This document shows, one piece after another, positions 11,001-18,444 of a stretch of DNA of 64,000 bases. Each line of letters begins with the position of its first letter. The stretch's first letter is position 1. The position numbers and the translations under genes were made by a program. Origin of the DNA: Pseudoalteromonas luteoviolacea (lineage in GTDB: Bacteria; Pseudomonadota; Gammaproteobacteria; Enterobacterales; Alteromonadaceae); contig NZ_MAUJ01000010.1 of NCBI RefSeq assembly GCF_001696455.1, positions 1 through 64,000 on the forward strand. Direction: 5' to 3'. The notes beneath the pieces are model-generated. The model made no database searches and was not told where the DNA came from. It saw nothing but the letters and a program-made list of their open reading frames with translations.

Positions 11001-12032
11001 ACCGCTATCTACATCATTGATATATAGTGTATCAATTTTAGTATGACCAGCCTTAACAAGCTCAGCCATCAACTCAAGCGACAATTCAGCGTTCGCTTCA
11101 GCGATGATCTCACCTGTTGACTCATCAATGTAGTTTTTAGCGATAACACGACCAATAATGTACTCATGCGGTACTTCAAGCTGTGTGAGACCTTTCTTCT
11201 CGATGTTTTTAATATGACGAGCTGTGATACGACGGCCCTGTTCAACTAGTACTTCACCCTCTGCATCTTTTAAATCAAATACAGCTGTCTCACCACGCAG
11301 GCGAGAAGGTACTAGTTCCATCATCACTTTACCGTTTGATACTTCAAACGCAGTTGTCTCAAAGAACAACTCAAGAATCTCTTCCGTTGTATATTCAAGC
11401 GCACGTAAAATGATTGAAGCTGGTAGCTTACGACGACGGTCAATACGAACGAATAGGTTATCTTTAACATCGAATTCAAAGTCTAACCATGAACCACGGT
11501 AAGGGATAACACGTGCATTATAAAGCACTTTACCCGAAGAGTGAGATTTACCGCGGTCGTTATCAAAGAATACACCAGGTGAACGGTGTAGCTGAGAAAC
11601 GATAACACGCTCGGTACCGTTGATAACGAAAGTACCTGTGTCTGTCATGAGCGGGATCTCGCCCATGTAAACTTCTTGCTCTTTAATGTCTTTTACTGTG
11701 CCTGGCGCTTCTTTGTCCATTAGCACAAGACGTAATTTAACGCGAAGTGGAGCAGAATAAGTCACACCGCGAATTTGACATTCTTTTACATCGAATACTG
11801 GTTCTCCGATACGGTAACTCACGTATTGAAGTTCAGAATTGCCCGAGTAGCTTTTGATAGGGAACACAGAACGGAATGCAGCTTCCAATCCAGTATCGCC
11901 ATCCGCGTCCGGAGTAATGAATTTTTTGAACGATTCCAACTGCGTTTGCAAAAGGAAAGGTATATCCAATACTTGTGGACGTTTACCAAAATCCTTACGG
12001 ATACGTTTCTTTTCAGAATAAGAGTAAGCCAT
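8007..12032 (-). CDS. rpoB: RNA polymerase beta subunit
   Basis: The start is placed at the ATG giving [20 protein letters not shown], which matches the E. coli N-terminus and has GAGGAA six to ten bases upstream; the frame is open 21 codons further, but that extension is unlike the family. The protein is then 1341 residues (E. coli 1342). The rifampicin-binding cluster [20 protein letters not shown] and following [10 protein letters not shown] is wild type. It forms the catalytic core with beta'. It lies between rplL and rpoC in the conserved rplKAJL-rpoBC order. Confidence 0.98.
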   Translation of the reverse strand: [1341 protein letters not shown]

Positions 12033-12225
12033 GGGGTTCCTCAGCTTGCTGATCTTTGACCCAACCTGTTCATGCAGAACAGCATTCATTGGCATCTAAG
12101 CCATGATAACAACATCTAAATTGTCTCCCCAAATTCAACAGTTCCCAAAAAGATTAAACCATTGAAAAACATGAAGAATTTAGGTTTTTATTGCGCAATA
12201 GTAATACTTTCGCTCTAGAGCGCAA

Positions 12226-12257
12226 AAGGGCCGGTGATTAAAAAATCACCAGCCCTT
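12226..12257 (-). terminator. Attenuator-like hairpin between rplL and rpoB
   Basis: A long hairpin AAGGGC-C-GGTGATT / AATCACC-A-GCCCTT with a single C-A mismatch and a four-base A (or T) loop lies 39 bases after rplL. In E. coli this position holds a partial terminator and RNase III processing site that lowers rpoBC transcription relative to the ribosomal genes. On the minus strand only a short T stretch follows the stem, consistent with partial rather than full termination. The role is inferred from position. Confidence 0.6.
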
Positions 12258-12295
12258 GCCTGATTTCTCAGGCAGCGAACCTAGCGTATGCTAGA

Positions 12296-12658
12296 TTACT
12301 TGATCTCAACTTCAGCACCAGCTTCTTCAAGATCTTTCTTAAGTGCTTCAGCTTCTTCTTTAGAAACAGCTTCTTTGATTGGCGCAGGAGCAGACTCAAC
12401 AAGAGCTTTTGCTTCTTTAAGGCCAAGACCAGTTGCACCACGTACAGCTTTGATAGCAGCAACTTTGTTACCGCCAGCGCCAGCTAGGATTACGTCGAAC
12501 TCAGTCTTCTCTTCAGCAGCTTCAGCAGGACCAGCAGCAACAACAGCAGCAGCTGCAGTTACACCGAATTTTTCTTCCATTGCTTCAACTAGTTCAACAA
12601 CTTCCATTACTGACATTTCAGCAATCGCGTCAAGGATTTGGTCTTTAGTTACAGACAT
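12296..12658 (-). CDS. rplL: 50S ribosomal protein L7/L12
   Basis: This 120-residue acidic protein has the N-terminal dimerization domain (TKDQILDAIAEMSVMEVVEL), an alanine-rich hinge near residues 35-50, and the C-terminal factor-binding domain (GNKVAAIKAVRGATGLGLKE). It forms the ribosomal stalk that recruits translation GTPases. It follows rplJ by 72 bases, the usual arrangement for the L10-L12 pair. Confidence 0.99.
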   Translation of the reverse strand: MSVTKDQILDAIAEMSVMEVVELVEAMEEKFGVTAAAAVVAAGPAEAAEEKTEFDVILAGAGGNKVAAIKAVRGATGLGLKEAKALVESAPAPIKEAVSKEEAEALKKDLEEAGAEVEIK

Positions 12659-12730
12659 TTTAAGTTTCCTAATTAATCACGAACCCATGAGGTTCAAAAA
12701 AATTTATTGATGAAAGTGTAAAAGGTGCGA

Positions 12731-13225
12731 TTAAGCAGCTTCTTCAGCTTTCTGAACACGTACAGCTTCAATTGTTTTAACCAATTTACCAGCTGACGCT
12801 TCTTTCATAGCGCTCATTAAGCGTGCAACAGCTTCGTCGTAAGTAGGTAGCTTAGCAAGCATATCTACGTCAACAACATTGCCTTCAAATGCAGCCGCTT
12901 TCAGTTCGAACAACTCGTTTTTCTTTGCGAAATCAGCAAAGATACGAGCAGCAGCACCTGGGTGCTCTGAAGAGAAAGCGATTAGGCTTGGGCCTACTAG
13001 CGATTCGTTAAGGCACTCATAATCAGTACCTTCAACAGCGCGTTTAGCAAGCGTGTTACGGACAACTTTCATCCATACGCCAGCTTCACGAGCTTCTTTA
13101 CGAAGCGCAGTGATCGCATCTACTGTTACACCACGAGAATCTGCAACTACTGCAGATAGAGCACCTTTGGCAGCTTCGTTGACTTCAGCAACAATTGCTT
13201 TTTTGTCTTGAAGATTTAAAGCCAT
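12731..13225 (-). CDS. rplJ: 50S ribosomal protein L10
   Basis: This 164-residue protein is L10, the base of the L7/L12 stalk. The start MALNLQDKKAIVAEV is typical and is preceded by CCAGGAGTAAC. L10 with L12 represses its own translation by binding the mRNA leader; a leader of that type is visible immediately upstream. Length agrees with E. coli (165). Confidence 0.99.
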   Translation of the reverse strand: MALNLQDKKAIVAEVNEAAKGALSAVVADSRGVTVDAITALRKEAREAGVWMKVVRNTLAKRAVEGTDYECLNESLVGPSLIAFSSEHPGAAARIFADFAKKNELFELKAAAFEGNVVDVDMLAKLPTYDEAVARLMSAMKEASAGKLVKTIEAVRVQKAEEAA

Positions 13226-13239
13226 GGGTGTTACTCCTG

Positions 13240-13400
13240 GTTGATAGGGAACATGTCCCTAGTTCTACTTTACTCAAAGCCAAATGACCTTGAGCTGCTT
13301 TTTACGGCGAGAACCAGAAGATTAGGAAAATCTAGCTGGGATTCACACCGTCTACGTAGGAAGATTAAGTAACAGAGTTACACCTACGGTCTTGGACGGA
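13240..13400 (-). promoter_or_regulatory. L10 leader (autoregulatory mRNA of rplJ-rplL)
   Basis: The 335-base gap between rplA and rplJ contains, on the minus strand, the conserved segment CCTACGTAGACGGTG (complement at 13347-13361), a pairing partner GTAGGTG (13381-13387), and further short stems leading to the rplJ ribosome binding site. This matches the known L10 leader that the L10-L12 complex binds to repress translation. The borders are approximate. The rest of the gap (13400-13560) has no gene and may hold an internal promoter. Confidence 0.7.
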
Positions 13401-13560
13401 AACGCAATTTATCGATTTTATTGTAGACCAAATTTGATAAACAACAGTTCGAAATTATGCGCTTCAACCCGAATTCTTTGCTTCGTTGGAAGTCACTTCT
13501 CAACGAAATGGCGCAAAATTATAGTCTAATTTTTACGCCATGTAAACGCTAAAATCTAAA

Positions 13561-14265
13561 TTACGCTACTTGCGTGTTTAGAGTAGCTTGGTCTACAGCA
13601 ACACCCGCGCCCATAGTCGTTGAGATGCTTACTTTCTTCAAGTAAGTACCTTTCGCTTGAGAAGGCTTAGCCTTCTTAAGAGCAACGATAAGTGCTTCAA
13701 GGTTTTCTTGAAGCTGGTTAGCGTCAAAGTCAACCTTACCGATTGTAGTGTGGATGATACCGTTCTTGTCGTTACGGTAACGAACCTGACCAGCTTTAGC
13801 GTTTTTAACTGCTTCTGCAACGTTAGGCGTTACAGTACCAGTTTTAGGGTTAGGCATAAGACCACGTGGACCTAGGATTTGACCTAGTTGACCAACAACG
13901 CGCATTGCATCTGGAGAAGCAACAACAACGTCAAAGTTCATTTCGCCTTTCTTAACTTGCTCAGCAAGCTCTTCCATACCTACTAAGTCAGCACCCGCTT
14001 CTTTAGCAGCGTCAGCGTTAGCACCTTGAGTGAACACTGCAACGCGAACTTCACGACCAGTACCGTGAGGTAGTACAGTTGCACCACGTACGTTTTGGTC
14101 TGATTTACGAGCATCGATGCCTAGGTTTACAGCAACGTCTACACTTTCAACGAACTTAGCAGTAGCTAGTTCTTTAAGAAGAGCAACAGCTTCGTTGATT
14201 TCGTACTCTTTAGTTACTTCCACTTTTTCGCGGATAGTACGCATACGTTTAGTTAATTTAGCCAT
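13561..14265 (-). CDS. rplA: 50S ribosomal protein L1
   Basis: The start is set at the ATG giving MAKLTKRMRTIREKVEVTKE, which matches E. coli L1; an ATG two codons upstream is in frame but less likely. The 234-residue protein forms the L1 stalk at the ribosomal E site. It follows rplK by six bases and is translationally coupled to it. In E. coli L1 represses both genes by binding the rplK leader. Confidence 0.98.
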   Translation of the reverse strand: MAKLTKRMRTIREKVEVTKEYEINEAVALLKELATAKFVESVDVAVNLGIDARKSDQNVRGATVLPHGTGREVRVAVFTQGANADAAKEAGADLVGMEELAEQVKKGEMNFDVVVASPDAMRVVGQLGQILGPRGLMPNPKTGTVTPNVAEAVKNAKAGQVRYRNDKNGIIHTTIGKVDFDANQLQENLEALIVALKKAKPSQAKGTYLKKVSISTTMGAGVAVDQATLNTQVA

Positions 14266-14271
14266 TCTCAA

Positions 14272-14700
14272 TTACCCCTCTACGTTCAAGCCCATTGCAC
14301 GTGCAGAACCTGCGATCGTGCGTACAGCTGCGTCCATATCAGCAGCAGTAAGATCTGGACGTTTAGTCTCAACAATCTCTTCTAGTTGAGCACGTGTTAC
14401 AGTACCAACTTTTTCAGTGTTAGGACGGCCAGAACCAGACTTGATACCAGCAGCTTTCTTAAGTAGGTAAGAAGCTGGCGGAGTTTTCATGTCGAAAGTG
14501 AATGAACGGTCGTTGTAAACAGAAATGATTACAGGAACCGGTGCACCTTTTTCGATAGACTCTGTACGTGCGTTGAACGCTTTACAGAATTCCATGATGT
14601 TTACACCGTGTTGACCTAGTGCAGGACCTACTGGAGGACTAGGGTTAGCCATACCAGCAGCAACTTGTAGCTTGATTAGAGCTTCAACTTTTTTAGCCAT
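14272..14700 (-). CDS. rplK: 50S ribosomal protein L11
   Basis: The start is set at the ATG giving MAKKVEALIKLQVAAGMANP; the frame is open 19 codons further upstream but that extension is not part of L11. The 142-residue protein equals E. coli L11 in length. It has the proline-rich PSPPVGPALGQHG segment of the N-terminal domain and the rRNA-binding C-terminal domain (KKAAGIKSGSG). It binds the GTPase-associated centre of 23S rRNA and is needed for RelA response. Confidence 0.98.
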   Translation of the reverse strand: MAKKVEALIKLQVAAGMANPSPPVGPALGQHGVNIMEFCKAFNARTESIEKGAPVPVIISVYNDRSFTFDMKTPPASYLLKKAAGIKSGSGRPNTEKVGTVTRAQLEEIVETKRPDLTAADMDAAVRTIAGSARAMGLNVEG

Positions 14701-14811
14701 GTTAAATAACCTCGTTAGATGGGTCTTAGCCTTGTGCGCGCGAGGACGCGTACTCAAACGGCTTCCCGATTAAAAAATTCTTACTTTTCGCGGTAGTATT
14801 TCACTACCTAC

Positions 14812-14850
14812 AAAAAGGCCGCTGATTATAGTTTAATCAGCGGCCTTTTT
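14812..14850 (-). terminator. Intrinsic terminator after nusG
   Basis: A perfect 17-base-pair hairpin, AAAAAGGCCGCTGATTA with a five-base loop, lies 37 bases beyond the nusG stop and has T-runs on both strands. It separates the secE-nusG transcript from rplK, as in E. coli. Confidence 0.9.
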
Positions 14851-14886
14851 CAATTTTTTTTTGCAATTGTACAAAATTACTGCAAA

Positions 14887-15444
14887 TTAAGTATCTTGCT
14901 CAACTTGACCGAACTCAAGATCAACCGGAGTTGAACGACCAAAGATAAGTACAGATACTTTTAAGCGGCTCTTTTCATAATCCACTTCTTCAACAACACC
15001 GTTGAAATCTGCAAATGGACCATCAATAACGCGAACCACTTCACCCGGCTCAAATAGAGTAGCTGGCTTAGGTGCTTCAGCATTCTCTTGTAGACGGTTA
15101 AGAATACGATCAGCTTCACGCTGACTAATAGGTGCTGGACGATCAGAAGTACCGCCAACAAAGCCCATAACACGTGGTGTGCTATTCACCAAATGCCAAG
15201 ATGCATCATTCATCACCATTTGAACAAGCACATAACCTGGGAAGAATTTACGCTCAGATTTACGCTTTTGACCAGCGCGCATCTCTACAACTTCTTCTGT
15301 AGGTACTAGTACTTCACCGAAGTCTTCTTCTAAGCCTTCAATTTTAATATGCTCGATAATAGTTTGAGCAACGCGCTTTTCAAAACCAGAAAACGCTTGA
15401 ATTACGTACCAACGTAATTTCTTTTCTTTGTTCTCATCCGACAT
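14887..15444 (-). CDS. nusG: Transcription termination/antitermination factor NusG
   Basis: This 185-residue protein has the NGN domain (LRWYVIQAFSGFEKRVAQTI at the N-terminus, FFPGYVLVQM near residue 85) and a C-terminal KOW domain (FEPGEVVRVIDGPFADFNGV near residue 130). NusG binds RNA polymerase, raises processivity, and links to Rho or ribosomal protein S10. It follows secE by four bases in one operon. Confidence 0.99.
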   Translation of the reverse strand: MSDENKEKKLRWYVIQAFSGFEKRVAQTIIEHIKIEGLEEDFGEVLVPTEEVVEMRAGQKRKSERKFFPGYVLVQMVMNDASWHLVNSTPRVMGFVGGTSDRPAPISQREADRILNRLQENAEAPKPATLFEPGEVVRVIDGPFADFNGVVEEVDYEKSRLKVSVLIFGRSTPVDLEFGQVEQDT

Positions 15445-15448
15445 GGGA

Positions 15449-15826
15449 TCAGATCTCCAATCCAGTTAAAAAGCCAACAGCACGGAATAGCAAGCCATCT
15501 AATCCCCAAAGGATAAGTGCCATCACTACTGTTGCTGCCATCACGATAATTGTAGTATGCGTTGCTTCTTGACGCGTAGGCCAGACAACTTTACGAACCT
15601 CAATACGAGACTCTTTTGCAAAAGCAATAAAAGTACGTCCTTTTTCGGTTGTTGCGGCAATACCTAAAGCGGCACCCACTGCAACCACAACGCCTACAGC
15701 GCGTACCAGTGCAGACATATCTGCATACATGTAGTTACCAACTACTGCGCCAGTGAGTAGTACAACTGCAACTAGCCATTTTACCGTGTCCATCGAGCTA
15801 GACGGGTTTTCAACATTAGTGCTCAT
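15449..15826 (-). CDS. secE: Preprotein translocase subunit SecE
   Basis: This 125-residue inner membrane protein has three predicted membrane helices (near residues 13-35, 40-60 and 95-120) and the conserved cytoplasmic segment ESRIEVRKVVWPTRQE before the last helix. It is the three-helix SecE of Gammaproteobacteria and stabilizes SecY in the SecYEG channel. It lies between the tRNA-Trp gene and nusG. Confidence 0.98.
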   Translation of the reverse strand: MSTNVENPSSSMDTVKWLVAVVLLTGAVVGNYMYADMSALVRAVGVVVAVGAALGIAATTEKGRTFIAFAKESRIEVRKVVWPTRQEATHTTIIVMAATVVMALILWGLDGLLFRAVGFLTGLEI

Positions 15827-15953
15827 AATTGTTTTACCTTAAATACAGACACAACAACCCTGTCACTGACAGGGTTAATCCATTAAATCCAAATTTATAA
15901 ATAAGCGACAAGAAAACACACATTATTTTAGATTTGGACTAAAAAGTTTTGAG

Positions 15954-16030
15954 TGGCAGGGGCGGCAGGACTCGAACCCGCAACCATCGGTTTTGGAGAC
16001 CGCTGTTCTACCAATTGGAACTACGCCCCT
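15954..16030 (-). tRNA. tRNA-Trp (anticodon CCA)
   Basis: The minus strand reads AGGGGCGTAGTTCCAATTGG at the 5' end, an anticodon loop CTCCAAA, the T-loop GGTTCGAGTCC and a 3' AGGGGCG partner CGCCCCTGCCA. This folds as a cloverleaf with anticodon CCA and an encoded CCA end (77 bases). It lies upstream of secE and is probably co-transcribed with secE-nusG. Confidence 0.97.
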
Positions 16031-16045
16031 GCAAAGTGGATGCCC

Positions 16046-16073
16046 ATTATACTGACGAACAAACTGAAAACAA
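16046..16073 (-). promoter_or_regulatory. Promoter of tRNA-Trp-secE-nusG
   Basis: On the minus strand a -35 box TTGTTT (16068-16073), a 16-base spacer and a perfect -10 box TATAAT (16046-16051) lie just upstream of the tRNA. Transcription would begin about eight bases before the mature tRNA 5' end. Confidence 0.75.
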
Positions 16074-16446
16074 GTGTAAAAGTTATACATCGCATTATTT
16101 TCCCAGCTTTTATTGTCTCGACAGAAATAGACACGCTCTATCGCGTCTCTTAGAAAGCGTATTTGTCGCCAGTATTTTGCTCAATAACAAGCATTTATTA
16201 TTGCATAACCGCTTAAAAAAGATACACTTCAATCAACTATGAAGGTCTCAATGCTTACACCCAAATATACCCACATAGCGCAGTAACACTTTGAGCAGCA
16301 CCGTGCTAGCCGGCTTGCTTTGTCCCCTTAATACTGAGCATATATTTTGGGCTAAAGTATGAAACTTCAAGTTAACCTTTAAAATTTTCACCGCTATTGC
16401 GAATAGCCCTCACACGGGATAAATAAAAACAATCAAGGGAGTTTGA
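16074..16446. other. Intergenic region before the lipoprotein gene
   Basis: These 373 bases contain no convincing gene. The right end carries the ribosome binding site AAGGGAG (near 16435-16441) of the following lipoprotein gene. Only short open frames were found and none has both a ribosome binding site and a protein-like composition. Confidence 0.5.
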
Positions 16447-17244
16447 ATGATTCAAAGGTATATTTTGGCACTCACCGCCACTCTTATTGTTGGTTGTGAC
16501 AGTAAAGACTCGGACAAGGTTGAAGATCTGTCGACCACCTCGTTATCACAAGAGAGTTTTATCATCTCTCAATTTTATACTAATAGAAATAACTATCAGC
16601 CATATCTTCAAGCGACTATTGAAGGCACCGTAACGTTGGAAGATAAAGACGGAAAGTTAATCAAGTTGACGGGCGCGGATAGCTTAAAGCTCGTAACCAC
16701 GAGCGGTGAAACCTATCGATTTTCAAATAAACAGTACGCAAATTTAGGTGCAACACCTGAACACTGCTGCGTTATCTCAGCGGTGCTAAAAGACCCTTCG
16801 ACAGCACAAGATAACTTTGAAGTTACATTATCTAGAAATGAGTCTGTCACGTCATTTGGCGCTGTAACTTTGCCTCAATTGGTCGAGTTTATTTATCCAA
16901 GTAACGACCAGGATCTAGAAGCCATCACGTTAGATAGTGATGAACTAACACTGAGCTGGCAACCCCAAACCGACAGCGATTTAAAAAATATAGAACTCTC
17001 TATTCAAACACCAGAACAGCATAGAACTTGTCCAGCAAAAATTCATCAGCGCTGGTTTAAGTCGACACAAAATGGGGAAAAGCAGCACCCCGAGGATAGA
17101 CACTACTCTGAGCTCAATCACCAGCTTACTGTAGACCTGACCAAGCTTGCTGAGTGCGAAAAGCCTTGGCGGGTATACGTTGCATTCAACTATTTCAACG
17201 GCCAGATTGGACAGCAAATCCTTGACTTTACAACGCCCCTTTAG
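16447..17244 (+). CDS. Hypothetical lipoprotein
   Basis: This 265-residue protein has a short signal peptide ending in a lipobox (LIVGC, Cys17), so it is probably a lipidated envelope protein. The remainder is hydrophilic, with one Cys-Cys pair (HCCVIS) near residue 115 and two further cysteines near the C-terminus. No known domain was recognised. It stands alone, convergent with deoC, with a good ribosome binding site AAGGGAG six bases before the ATG. Confidence 0.7.
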   Translation: MIQRYILALTATLIVGCDSKDSDKVEDLSTTSLSQESFIISQFYTNRNNYQPYLQATIEGTVTLEDKDGKLIKLTGADSLKLVTTSGETYRFSNKQYANLGATPEHCCVISAVLKDPSTAQDNFEVTLSRNESVTSFGAVTLPQLVEFIYPSNDQDLEAITLDSDELTLSWQPQTDSDLKNIELSIQTPEQHRTCPAKIHQRWFKSTQNGEKQHPEDRHYSELNHQLTVDLTKLAECEKPWRVYVAFNYFNGQIGQQILDFTTPL

Positions 17245-17254
17245 CAGGGATTTA

Positions 17255-17279
17255 GAGGAGTAGTATTCGCTACTCCCTC
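17255..17279. terminator. Hairpin between the convergent lipoprotein gene and deoC
   Basis: A short inverted repeat (GAG-GAGTAG, loop TATTCG, CTACTC) sits between the two convergent stop codons. It lacks a T-run on either strand, so it may be a weak or Rho-assisted bidirectional terminator. Confidence 0.4.
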
Positions 17280-17287
17280 ACTGACAA

Positions 17288-18049
17288 TCAAGACGCTTCT
17301 GCCAATATAGCTTTTATATCCGCAAGTAAGCTTGATGCACCAAATCTAAAATGTCCGGCATTAACCCATGATGCCCCCATTATGCTTTCAGCAGCATTAA
17401 TATAAGGTAATGTTTCAGCTACCGTCTTTACCCCCCCCGCCGCTTTGAAACCAACTGGCTTATTGTTCGCCTTTATACGAGAAAGCATAATTTCTGCTGC
17501 CTGCAAAGTGGCATTCACTGGCACTTTGCCTGTGCTTGTTTTAATAAAGTCGGCGCCGGCCAATATGGCAATGTCACTCGCTTGCGCAATCACGTCCGGC
17601 TCACTCAATACCCCGCTCTCTATAATGACTTTAAGGTGCACTTTGTCACCACACACATCTTTACTAGAACGAACATATTGCCAAGGCGTATCAGGGTCAC
17701 CCATCATTACTTGGCTATATGGCATCACTAAATCAATTTCGTCGGCACCATCAGTGATCGCTTGTCGCGTCTGCTCAAGCACAGCCTCGAGCGGCTCTTT
17801 GCCTGACGGAAAGTTCGTGACAGTCGCAACTTTTACACTGTCAAAGCCTCGTTGTTGTAACTGAGCTTTACATAGCGCAACAAACTGCGGGTACACACAT
17901 ATTGCCGCGGGCAGCCCAGCTTCTGCGTCAATTTCGTCTAACATCGCAATAATGCTTTCGTTTGTATCATGCTCATTCAACGACGTTAGATCCATCAATT
18001 CAAGCGCGCGTTTTGCCTTTTCGTGCAAATTCACTCGTGTTGAACTCAT
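17288..18049 (-). CDS. deoC: Deoxyribose-phosphate aldolase
   Basis: This 253-residue protein (E. coli 259) is a class I aldolase that splits 2-deoxyribose 5-phosphate into acetaldehyde and glyceraldehyde 3-phosphate in deoxynucleoside breakdown. The Schiff-base lysine is K170 in FIKTSTGK, and the supporting residues are D105 in DEIDLVMP and the lysine of GFKAAGGVK. It is not accompanied by deoA, deoB or deoD here, unlike the E. coli deo operon. Confidence 0.97.
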   Translation of the reverse strand: MSSTRVNLHEKAKRALELMDLTSLNEHDTNESIIAMLDEIDAEAGLPAAICVYPQFVALCKAQLQQRGFDSVKVATVTNFPSGKEPLEAVLEQTRQAITDGADEIDLVMPYSQVMMGDPDTPWQYVRSSKDVCGDKVHLKVIIESGVLSEPDVIAQASDIAILAGADFIKTSTGKVPVNATLQAAEIMLSRIKANNKPVGFKAAGGVKTVAETLPYINAAESIMGASWVNAGHFRFGASSLLADIKAILAEAS

Positions 18050-18444
18050 TACATCTCCTTAACGCTTTGTGCAGCTTATGACAGGCCACATAGCGCTCTC
18101 AATTTTCCTGTTATGTTCCATAGCCAGTAAAATGCATTCAACGCTCACCCTACAGGACATTTGTCCGCACTCTGAATTCTTTCGACACCGAACCAGTAAG
18201 CCAGCCCGTATTCTGCTTTCAATTATATCTCATAACCAATCGCTATAAGTTGCTAATATCGATACATTTTGCGCTCTATCCCTTGAATTATAAGCCTTAA
18301 ACCAAAATCAAAGTTGGTATATAACTTTTTGTTATATATTTTGGGTTAATATTATTTTTTAGTCTTTCCACGTCAATATATTCTGCATTTCAGTAAGTCA
18401 GATATGTTGATTTAAACCAAGGTTATGCATTAGGGGCAAAGGCT
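18050..18444. other. Divergent intergenic region between deoC and cysG
   Basis: These 395 bases separate the divergent deoC and cysG genes and hold both promoters. The only clear structured site is the inverted repeat at 18318-18338, described separately. No gene was found. Confidence 0.5.
18318..18338 (+). promoter_or_regulatory. Palindromic operator candidate upstream of cysG (CysB-like)
   Basis: A perfect eight-base inverted repeat TATATAAC-TTTTT-GTTATATA lies about 110 bases upstream of the cysG start. Twelve of fifteen positions of its core (18321-18335) match a site about 120 bases upstream of cysJ. A shared motif before two sulfur-assimilation operons fits the LysR-type activator CysB, but the assignment is inference. 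Confidence 0.5.

Noticed and set aside
2899..12032. Possible antibiotic-resistance substitutions in rpsL and rpoB
   Set aside because: The streptomycin positions of S12 and the rifampicin cluster of RpoB read as wild type.
339..12059. Many open frames on the plus strand opposite fusA, rpoC and rpoB
   Set aside because: They lie antisense to highly conserved genes, lack ribosome binding sites and have no domain-like sequence; they reflect codon bias of the real genes.
12033..12095. N-terminal extension of RpoB by 21 residues
   Set aside because: The extension is not found in the RpoB family, while the ATG at 12032 has a good ribosome binding site and matches E. coli.
14701..14757. N-terminal extension of L11 by 19 residues
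   Set aside because: The start MAKKVEAL matches the family and the upstream open part lies in the leader region.
15949..16242. Open frames across the tRNA-Trp gene on the plus strand
   Set aside because: They read antisense through the tRNA and its promoter and have no ribosome binding site.
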